Positions 55,795-64,000 of a stretch of 64,000 nt of DNA are shown here, piece after piece. The first letter of the stretch is position 1, and every line of letters begins with the position of its first letter. The position numbers and the translations under genes are program-made. This DNA is from Mugil cephalus (Eukaryota; Chordata; Actinopteri; Mugiliformes; Mugilidae): the NCBI RefSeq assembly GCF_022458985.1, contig NC_061778.1, forward strand, positions 2,001,501 to 2,065,500, written 5' to 3'. A model generated the notes under the pieces. The model had not been told where the DNA came from. It saw nothing but the letters and a program-made list of their open reading frames with translations, and ran no database searches.

Positions 55795-55830
55795 ACTAGT
55801 GTACCTAATAAACTGGCGAGTGAGTGCATG
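55795..55830. mobile_element. Tc1-like terminal sequence (GTGTACCTAATAAACTGG)
   Basis: This resembles the right terminus of a common fish Tc1-like lineage (GGTGTACCTAATAAA...GTGAGTG). The element body would lie to the left but is not recognisable. Confidence 0.5.
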
Positions 55831-56344
55831 TGCCAGCTGTAGTCTTTGTGGTGTGTTCAGGTGCTCGGTGTCGGCCTGTTGTGTCTTGGCCTTCAAACCC
55901 ACCACCAGCCGGTTCTGTGGCGAGAGCTCAGCTTCAGAAAACCGAGCGTGTCGTTTGTTGTCGGAGCCCAGAGCGAAGCTGGAGCTCAGGCGGTGAAATC
56001 GATCCGCTGCTCTTCCTCTTGGTTTGTGTTACTCTTGCCTTCTGGCCTTCTGTGTCCACTGTGCGCTGCCGTTGTGTCTGAATGTGGGTTTACAGTCCGT
56101 CTGATTGTACTTCCATCTGCACCGTGACGCCTTCAGCTCCGTTCTCCTGCAGCAGAGCAACATCAAAGCAACATTTCTACTTCTGAGACTGTTTTAATTT
56201 ATATTTCCACTTTATTCATCATTTATTTTTCCATCTATTCTGATGTTTGTTAGTACCTATATACTATCGTTACTTATGGGAAATAGGGTTAGTGATGATC
56301 ACTGATCATATATTTTATATTTCTCACCGTTTGCACATTTTGTT

Positions 56345-56455
56345 TACATCTTTTTGTGTAGTTGCTGCAGCGTAGGCCTTTCAGGAAGGTATTTCAGTCC
56401 TGCATTGTGTTGCACATGTCAGAACTGGCAATAAAGTTGACTTGACTTGACTTGA
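56345..56455 (+). repeat. retroposon 3' tail (ATAAAGTTGACTTGACTTG), copy 2
   Basis: CTGCATTGTGTTGCACATGT then CAGAACTGGCAATAAAGTTG and a GACTT tail. It ends 10.8 kb downstream of copy 1, same orientation. Confidence 0.7.
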
Positions 56456-56682
56456 AGTACTACTGCAGTGCATCTGAAAGGTCAAGAATATAGATTTCAT
56501 TACTTTCTAGTGGCTTTTTATTAGTGACGTCATCAGAGAACAGTCAGTGTTCAAGTGACTTTTATCACAAGTCGACTTTAAAACATCTCAACATCCTGTA
56601 GTGTACATACAGTCATGAACAAAGCTGACATCTTTAGAGGTATTTTTGAATTTATTTTGGGCTTGTAGCTGTAAATCAGATC

Positions 56683-56712
56683 ACCAGTGACCAGTTTATT
56701 AGGTACACCAGG
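56683..56712. mobile_element. Tc1-like terminal sequence (CCAGTTTATTAGGTACACC)
   Basis: The left-terminus form of the same lineage as 55795-55830. Given its orientation the body would extend right, so the two ends belong to different copies. Confidence 0.5.
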
Positions 56713-57112
56713 ACAAATGCAGTTTAAACGTTTAAATCTCTACTGCCCTGAAGTTCAAACTTCTTTCTGTTATATAGTCGACATTCGAGGACATGTCAGT
56801 TCCTGAGGAAGAGATCAAGACTTTCACTAGAGCATCTTCCATGAGGAGTGTTTGTGTAGCTCCCTCTGCAGGTTCACATGAAGCACTGCAGGTATCAGGA
56901 TAGAAATGACAGCTAAGCTTCTTTATTAATGATTTGTGTCTTTGGTCTTGGCTCTAAGAAATACCTGAGGTACAGATTTATTTTATATTATTGATTAATT
57001 TATGTCTAGAAGATTTGGATTTAAAACCAAAGTTGAGTTTAATTCCCAAAAGTGCCAGAGAAAATAGTCTTTTATATATAATAATCCAGAAAACAAGCAG
57101 AAGCATTCATAC

Positions 57113-57275
57113 GGATTCTTGATGATGTTTCATCCAAGTAGATTCTTCAGTTGTAAAAGACTGGTGGGGAGTTGGGTCTGAAATGGGTTTTTCAGCTTTT
57201 TTGTTTGTTTGTTTTGGATATAACATGAACTGAATGAGTGAGAATCTTCACAACTGAAGACAAAAAACATCCAGA
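57113..57275. mobile_element. second copy of the 24067-24278 inverted-repeat family
   Basis: The reverse complement of 57113-57196 reads CAACTGAAGAATCTACTTGG then ATGAAACATCATCAAGAATC, homologous to the 24221-24278 arm. A shortened opposite arm begins at 57251. Confidence 0.5.
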
Positions 57276-57444
57276 TTGTTTAAAGTTCAGTGTCACTTTA
57301 TGGTAAATGATTTATAAAACCATGAAATGAGCTATGCATGAGATATTTTATTATATTCATTTTAATCCAATAAGATATCTAGAAATGTTTATTATTTTTA
57401 ATTGGAAATGTATTTAAACTATCCTGTAGGTTTTACTTTGGTTG

Positions 57445-57540
57445 AGCCAGTAGGTGGCGGCCTTGCACATTAACGCTGTTGGTGACAACCTCTAAAATAC
57501 AAACGAAGAAGAACTTCAGGGTCTGTGTTTACACGGTGGG
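57445..57540 (+). promoter_or_regulatory. candidate AAMDC promoter / 5' noncoding exon
   Basis: A block with AGTAGGTGGCGG, a gap, then AAACGAAGAAGAA, about 0.55 kb upstream of the AAMDC ATG. Similar GTGGCRG...GAAGAAGAA words recur in fish DNA, often near gene starts (recollection, not checked). The AAMDC coding exon is preceded by an acceptor (TCTTGCAG, near 58041), so an upstream noncoding exon must exist; this block is the best candidate. Confidence 0.4.
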
Positions 57541-58009
57541 TTCTCCTGTCCCGTGGTTATATGTCAGTCTGTGGATATATTAGGTCTTAACGGGACCAGC
57601 TCTGAATGTCAACGCTCTGTCTTAACATCAGAGGCCTCTATTTATCATTTTTTTTGTCCTAAAGCAGCTTATTTGTTTCTATTTCTTTCTTAGTTGATGC
57701 ATGAGTTTAAAGTTTGACCAGCAGTTTATTGCAGTGCGTGTGTTGCCAGAACAAAAATAGCTCCCTGATATTAAATAACGGGCTGCAGAACAAGTTATTT
57801 AATACGTAATACATCTGTAGCTGTTGTTATTGTTGTTTTCTGTGCAAATGTAAATTAAATGTGCGTGTGCGCTATGTTCAGGGGCGATCAGAGAATCTGT
57901 TTGGGTCCAAGTCACTACACTTCCAGGGGGGCTCTTCATTACCTTAGAAATTATCTACATACAGACAAAAAAGTTGAATGCAAACTTGTTATAAACTAAC
58001 TTGCTATAA

Positions 58010-58689
<680 letters not shown>

Positions 58690-59278
58690 TGGTGTCAACC
58701 GTCCCTTGCTGTGCCGCGTGTGGTTGGGGCAGTTTCTTTTGTCAGACGCACATAAAGAAGGGGCAGAGCTTTGCCTCGGGGACTCTTGTCCAGTTTGATC
58801 TGCATGTTTATCAACTTTGCAAATTAATTTCAGCCTAGATTCAGCTCTAGAGCTTTTGGCAAATGTACAGGAATCTGCAGAGGTCGTCTTGGTGTGAGTT
58901 CACTGCAGCAACTCTTCTGCACAGATCAGCTTCGTTTCATATGTGCAACCATTTATGAACACAGTGTGCAGCGATGCACACGGCTCCCATCTAACTTTAA
59001 AAATAGTTTTACTCCCAAATAGGACTAAAACACAGCCCTTCTCTGTTCCAACATTTTTTTATTATTGTTGTATTGTTCAAAGGCAGATCAGAACTATTCA
59101 GCGTCCTTCATTATTAAAGACACAACAGCAAATACATTGATCTGCATCAAACTCTAGACACTGTTTTTTTGAATTTAGAAAGAACCTTTTGTGCCATGCT
59201 TTTCATTTCTTGGCCAAGTTACAGGAAACAATAGGAATCTCTTCCCCTGGTAAAGTTCCTGAACCTTTGATTTTGTAA

Positions 59279-59284
59279 AATAAA
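59279..59284 (+). promoter_or_regulatory. candidate AAMDC poly(A) signal AATAAA
   Basis: AATAAA about 590 nt after the AAMDC stop. Another lies at 59526-59531, only 200 nt from the INTS4 stop on the other strand, so 3'UTRs of the two genes may overlap. Confidence 0.4.
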
Positions 59285-59731
59285 GTATCTGAAACATATA
59301 GTAGAAAAAAGAGCAGCTCTTTGTGTATTTGATTCCAGATAAAGATGAAATCCACAAACACCATCTAATAGCTAATGAGATTATTTTAGGAGAAATTGAA
59401 GATGCACAAACCTGCAGGTGACCTCAGAGGCCAACTTTGTGGAATGTATTGTGATGATATGGTGGTGATAATAAAAACATTTTCTCATGAGAGGAAAATG
59501 TATTTTCTGCTTGTTTGCTACACAAAATAAATATAATGAATCATCTCCGTGTCGCTGTCTTTTTAACACACTACTGCAGAGTAGTAAAAGGCAAACAAAT
59601 ACTACAAGTAATAAAACACTCTCTACTTCCTACAACATAAATTATGTTACGCCATAAGTGGTTTTTCTGTACAGTTGTTTTTGTGAAAGTGGAAATCTGA
59701 AAGGAGTCTCTGTCCTCGTGTTCCAGCGCCT

Positions 59732-59928
59732 CTAACGGCGGGCGGGTTTGGGCATGATGTAGACTTTGACAGGTTTGCTGAACTGAATCGTTCCCTCGAC
59801 GGCGGCCTCTGGTGGCAGGAGGGTGTCCATGCTGTCGCTCCATCCCAGCTTGGAAGCTGAGGAGGTGGAGGACGAGGAGGAGGAGGAGGTGTAGGCCAGC
59901 AGGAGGCGCACCTCGATCTGAGACGGCT
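59732..59928 (-). CDS. ints4: ints4 terminal coding exon
   Basis: 197 nt from PSQIEVRLLLAY to PKPARR and TAG. A (TCC)n-derived run encodes seven Ser, then T-S-S, after LLLAYT. Human has a shorter, different linker (NSSARI...) here. The C-terminal EGTIQFSKPVKVYIMPKPARR is otherwise intact. Confidence 0.95.
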
Positions 59929-62900
59929 CTGAGAGACACACAGAGGACGAGGACGAGGAGACGTTTAGGCTCCACTACTACTACATACACTACACGTCCA
60001 CTATTAAATTAGATCTGCTGTGTTGTTTATTACACTGACCTGTCCAAGCCCAGTGGGACAGATAAACTTGTGTGATGAGTCGGTGTCTGTTTGGTCCGGG
60101 CTTCCTGAAGTCTCCAGGTTTAGGATGGATCACGTGACTCTGGCCGTCTGGATAGAGAACCTAGAGAGACAGCAGTTTAACTTTAGTACTAGAGGACAAA
60201 CGTTTTAGTCAGGTGTGAAAAATGCTGTTTTCTGACAGTTCTGAGCTGATGGCTCTGCTGGACGTGAGGTGTTTTTCACGCACTGCACTAAGTTTCCTTG
60301 GTCAACCACTGCGTCTACGATCCTACAAAATCCATGACTTTGTGCAAGTGTACCTGTAAGGACTGTACAGAAAATATGATCTAACACGTTTAGAGTATTA
60401 CACACAAATAGTTCACTTTTAAAAAAAGTACCTAGTTATAGAGTATATAACTAGCTCTCTCTCTGCAATCTGTATATTCCGTTATATTCCAATATTAGGA
60501 ACTACAGCCAACCTTTCACACTGGCTACCAGAATTTTTCCTGCCTGATGGCTAATTATATTATATTATATCTGGAGGGTGGCATTCTTATTTTATGTTTT
60601 TAATCATCATTTGTTTGCACTTTTTATTTATTATTTCTTCTTTTAATTGTAGTAGGTTTGTAGTTTTAACATCACTCTTGTCAGGTAGTTAAACTGAAAT
60701 TGTTTGTATTATAATAAAATGTCTCTTTAACATCTTCATTGTCACTTTCCCTTTAGGATAAGATACGTTAACTTATCTTAAAACAGTAATAAAACCAGTA
60801 ACGGTCTGTTCTGGTCTCTACACTCCAGCACTAATCATGAGTCGAGGAGCTGACCTGGACTTTAACGGTGTTTTGAGGATCCTGAACGTGCTCCAGTGTG
60901 GCATCGATGTCTAGCGCCACCACCAGGCCAGACGTGAACCTCAGCGGGTTGTCGGACTCCCCCGTCGGCTCTATGATGGTGGCCGTGGCTCGATGGATCT
61001 GTTAACCAAAAGATAAACGGACAGAAAGAAATAAGCTTCGTGAAGCCGTGTGGTCGCTGTAGAACTCACACTAGGATGCAGGGACTTTTTATTTTACCTG
61101 TTCAGGGAGTCTGAGCTGCAGCAGGCCGCTCTGTCTGAGGGTCGTCTGCAGGATCTTCACCAGCTCCACTGGTTTACAAGACGACAGGCGAGGCATCAGC
61201 TCCAAGAGCTTATCAACAAAACTGTCCTGGAGGTGGGGCAGCTCGGTCAGAAACAACCTGAGAGGATCAAGAAAGAGACTCTGACAGTTAGTCTGGTCCA
61301 GGTTTATTCTACCACAGGTCTTAAATATGAACAAGACTTTAAATCACATACAAAGAGAAGAACAACATAGAACAAGCAGAGCCTTTTAATGTCTCATTTT
61401 GTTTCTTTTTTTTAAATTAAAAGTACAAATAAATTGTGAGGGGTATGGTTAAGGTCTTATCTGATATCAGTTTGTGCAAGCTGAACAGAATATTAATTTA
61501 AATAATATAAACACAACTGAGACAAAGATATAAATGAATCAACATAAGATAAAATACACAACAAACTGTCATAATTATCATAATAAAAACATCTGTGTAT
61601 TGAATACAGCAATACAGAACACAGAGAACAAGTGGCAGGGACTGCACATGTCTTGCTAGCTCGGCTAACGTAGTGTCATAACATATCAGTACCTAATTAA
61701 TTGATGTTTCATTAATTCATTGCACAATGAATCGAGTTGACTTTGTGGCTAATGTACGATTTTACTACCTGAGCAGGTTGGAGACAAAAGGTTTGGGACC
61801 GTATCGACCGGAGGATTTAATCATGTCAAGAAGGATAGAAGATAAAACTAGGTCATTCAACCAGGAGCGGTTGAAGCGGTAAACTTTGTTTCCCAGAGCT
61901 CATTAAAATGGCGCTAGGTGAGTCTAATTTATTTTTAATCTAAATGGAATTGATAATGTAGTTTACATAGTTTGAATTATGATGGAATTTGTGTATTTCA
62001 TAACTGGTGATACATGTGTGGCTGTGTGTGGGGGGACACAACCTCACGGAGCTGTTCACCTGTCTGTGGTGCTGAAATGGCTGGCTGTGGTGTATTGTGT
62101 ATGGTGACTTTGTGTATTTGTATTGATTGCTGTGAACGCTGTTCATGCCATGATCAGTGCATTTTTTTTTATTATTGTTGTTGCGTATTGTTTTTGATCT
62201 TGAGTATTTGATATAGTGAGATCTTGAACACTGCTGTTTGGTGGCGTTATTGATATGATGATATGTCATCTTTGGCACAGTTTTTATGGTGGTTTGAACT
62301 GATACCTTCCAGCAAAATCAAATCCACCTGGTACCAAGTATCGGAAATTAATGTCTCTTGCGAGGCACGAGAAGACACAGAACCGATTTGATAGTTTAGG
62401 AATATATAGGAGATATTATTACCTCTGAAAGGACTCAATGTCCTGCAGAAACTTCTCACAGCTGCTGATGAGTGGATCCAACCTGTGGAGAGATGACAGG
62501 CTCAGAAACATCTGTACAGAGCGGGTGGACAAAGCTGTGCTGGTGTGTGAGCGTACTGACCCTTGTCTGGTGCGAGCCATCAGGATGAGCTGCAGAGCTT
62601 TGGCCTGGAGGCGAACGTGATGTATGGAGGCCACCTGTCTGCTCTCCAAACCGCTGTACAGGAACTCCAGCTTGTAGGTTTCCTCTAAGATCTGTTAACA
62701 CGTGCAAATAAAAAAAAAAAACATGCAAACGTCACGCGACACAATCTCACGGGTGTTTTAAGACTTAAATGTGTGTGTGTCTGAATGTTGACCTGCTGAG
62801 CGGCTGCTGTGGCTGTGACGTTTTGTTTGAGGCAGAGAGGAACCGCCATGCTCCACAGCTTCTCCTGCAGAGCCTGAGGAAACAAGACGGAGGAAAGACT

Positions 62901-63946
62901 CGTTACAGACGACGCCCATTTCCCAGTTTCTTCCCACATGCCATAACTTATCCTCATCCCATATAATCTTTGTTACACAATGTTTTTAAATGTTATATAC
63001 TGTATAGTGTATATATACGGTTTCTGATCAGTATTCCTGCTGTACTCTGAGCCACTGCACCGAAATTGAAATCTAAATGACCAATAAAGTAAGTAAGTCC
63101 AAGTCTGAGTCAGAAAATCTAGAATAAATTATCGATAAGCACTTCCACACATTTATATTTGATAGATGGGGCATTAGCGTCAATTTACTGCAATTTCGGT
63201 AATTTATTTAAAACATTTCAAACATTTCTTTTAGTTTGGTTGTACACTTTATTAAACGGGACCCTTTTTATGACAATTTTGTCTTGTGTGGGTGAAAACT
63301 GAGGATGACAAAAGACAATAATTACCAAGTGAATCGCACACAAATATATAAAAAGTCTGCTAATATGGAAGAAAATAATACATATTTATTTTTGGAAGAC
63401 GTCTTAAATTATCTGCTTAATTGAGAAAACATGGTGGAGCTGCTTATTTATCACTTATTTTATTTTCCTTGATCTGTATTGTTTTTATCCATTACTTAGT
63501 ACCTATATTCTACAGTTACTTATAATAATAATATAATAATCTGGGACCTAAGAACATCACTTCATTCCATCTCATGCTTTTGTACAGTTGCAAATGGCAA
63601 ATAAAAATCCTATGCATCATGCAGATTCACAACTTTTTAACACAACGTTACCACTAGATAATGTATAAAGCATGAAATACTTATATGTTGCTTTAATAAA
63701 GTAAATATTCATATTGAAATACCAGGATCAATATGAATAATATGTGTATAACAACATCTCCTTGCAAAAAAAACACATTTTAGAAACAGCTGCTGAAGCT
63801 CCTGACTGCAGAGCGTGGATAAATCCACTAGGGGGCAGATGACAAGTCTTACCTTCATGAGCAGCAGCTGGCAGCGCAGGTATGTCGCACAGAAATCTGC
63901 AGCTCCAGCGAGCTCCGTCTGCAGCTCCCCGAGCCGCTGGAGGTCT
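59732..63946 (-). CDS. ints4: INTS4, Integrator complex subunit 4, C-terminal third (partial)
   Basis: INTS4 scaffolds the INTS9-INTS11 cleavage module of the nuclear Integrator complex, which processes snRNA 3' ends and cleaves nascent RNA at paused polymerase II. Eight coding exons on the minus strand: 63853-63946, 62793-62873, 62561-62691, 62423-62482, 61098-61257, 60855-60998, 60040-60160, 59732-59928. All join in frame (about 327 residues). Landmarks recalled from the human protein appear in order: LGELQTELA...CATYLRCQ, ALQEKLW, EFLYSGLES...RLQAKALQLI, PHLQDSFVDKLLELMPRL, GLVVALDIDATLEHVQDPQN, HRLITQVYLSH, and the terminus KPVKVYIMPKPARR. The N-terminal HEAT-repeat part lies beyond the right edge. 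A serine run in the last exon is extra relative to human. It converges on AAMDC. Confidence 0.96.
60040..60160 (-). CDS. ints4: ints4 exon (VLYPDGQSHVIHPKPGDF...)
   Basis: 121 nt. The acceptor CTCTCTAG was chosen over a CCAG 13 nt downstream because only the former encodes the conserved VLYPDGQ. It ends AWT plus the first base of Glu. Confidence 0.94.
60855..60998 (-). CDS. ints4: ints4 exon (IHRATATIIEPTGESDNPLR...)
   Basis: 144 nt, 48 codons, phase 0. It contains TSGLVVALDIDATLEHVQDP, part of the C-terminal beta-rich domain. Confidence 0.95.
61098..61257 (-). CDS. ints4: ints4 exon (LFLTELPHLQDSFVDKLLEL...)
   Basis: 160 nt. Its middle PHLQDSFVDKLLELMPRL is nearly identical to the human sequence as recalled. 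It ends LQLRLPEQ at donor GTAAAA. Confidence 0.95.
62423..62482 (-). CDS. ints4: ints4 exon (LDPLISSCEKFLQDIESFQ)
   Basis: 60 nt; completes Gly of the previous exon and ends two bases into Arg. Donor GTAATA. The 78-nt intron upstream is the shortest in the gene. Confidence 0.93.
62561..62691 (-). CDS. ints4: ints4 exon (ILEETYKLEFLYSGLE...)
   Basis: 131 nt, 43 codons plus two bases. RLQAKALQLI is highly conserved. Acceptor TTAACAG, donor GTCAGT. Confidence 0.94.
62793..62873 (-). CDS. ints4: ints4 exon (ALQEKLWSMAVPLCL...)
   Basis: 81 nt, 27 codons, phase 0 at both ends. The donor GTCAAC is followed by a CA-rich intron start. Confidence 0.93.
63853..63946 (-). CDS. ints4: ints4 exon (DLQRLGELQTELAGAADFCA...)
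   Basis: 94 nt; the first base completes a codon from the exon beyond the window. 31 codons end in QLLLMK. Acceptor CTTTTCAG, donor GTAAGA. Confidence 0.93.
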
Positions 63947-64000
63947 CTGAAAAGTTAATTCATCATTTAGTCACAAAAGTCTCAAATTCATTAAAACATT

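Larger units (their letters stand above)
52440..57444. other. gene-free region between zfp36 and AAMDC
   Basis: Only microsatellites (53.6 and 54.25 kb), a CT/GA-rich patch at about 53890-54110, Tc1-like termini, one retroposon tail and the 57113-57275 repeat were recognised. Open frames here are low-complexity or random. Confidence 0.65.

Noticed and set aside
55795..56712. Single 0.9-kb transposon bounded by inverted GTGTACCTAATAAA ends
   Set aside because: The orientation of the ends is back to back compared with the known lineage, so they are termini of two different copies rather than one element.

Overview
The window is nuclear DNA of a ray-finned fish, most likely a teleost. Evidence: intron-containing vertebrate genes with short introns, dense CA/GT and GGA microsatellites, and relics of several Tc1/mariner lineages and TTAA-flanked MITEs of kinds common in fish genomes. 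Nothing bacterial, viral or plasmid-like was seen.

Four protein genes can be read exon by exon. (1) 20505-25694, minus strand: a Rab1-subfamily small GTPase, five introns, 214 residues. (2) 48750-50692, plus strand: a tristetraprolin-family (ZFP36) CCCH zinc-finger mRNA-decay factor, two exons, 435 residues, with a long 3'UTR to about 52.43 kb. (3) 58061-58689, plus strand: AAMDC (Mth938-domain protein), three coding exons, 122 residues. (4) 59732-63946, minus strand: the last eight coding exons of INTS4 (Integrator subunit 4), which runs off the right edge. AAMDC and INTS4 converge tail to tail, as they do in human 11q14.1. Their functions are unrelated (ER-Golgi traffic, ARE-mediated mRNA decay, a small conserved protein linked to adipogenesis, snRNA/RNA cleavage), so this is vertebrate synteny, not a pathway cluster.

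Layout: 1-20.1 kb is gene-free and holds a nearly full-length dead Tc1-like element (9113-10345), short MITEs, a promoter/poly(A)-signal unit that may be a solo LTR (3955-4480), and unique blocks that may be conserved noncoding elements. 20.1-25.8 kb is rab1, with a CpG-rich stretch further upstream near 26.3-26.5 kb. 25.8-48.4 kb is a 22-kb desert with many repeats and candidate regulatory blocks. 48.48-52.44 kb is zfp36. 52.4-57.4 kb is gene-free. 57.4-64 kb is AAMDC plus the INTS4 3' half.

Most notable observations: a perfect 13-bp inverted repeat that would pair the rab1 start codon with sequence 50 nt upstream; microsatellites abutting three of the five rab1 splice acceptors and a GGA repeat abutting its stop codon; two UUAUUUAUU nonamers in the zfp36 3'UTR, the exact target of its own protein; three copies of a TTAA-flanked MITE ending CCTCCTGAGACCC; and a 143-bp MITE with perfect 12-bp ends. 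I found no convincing wholly new biological system.
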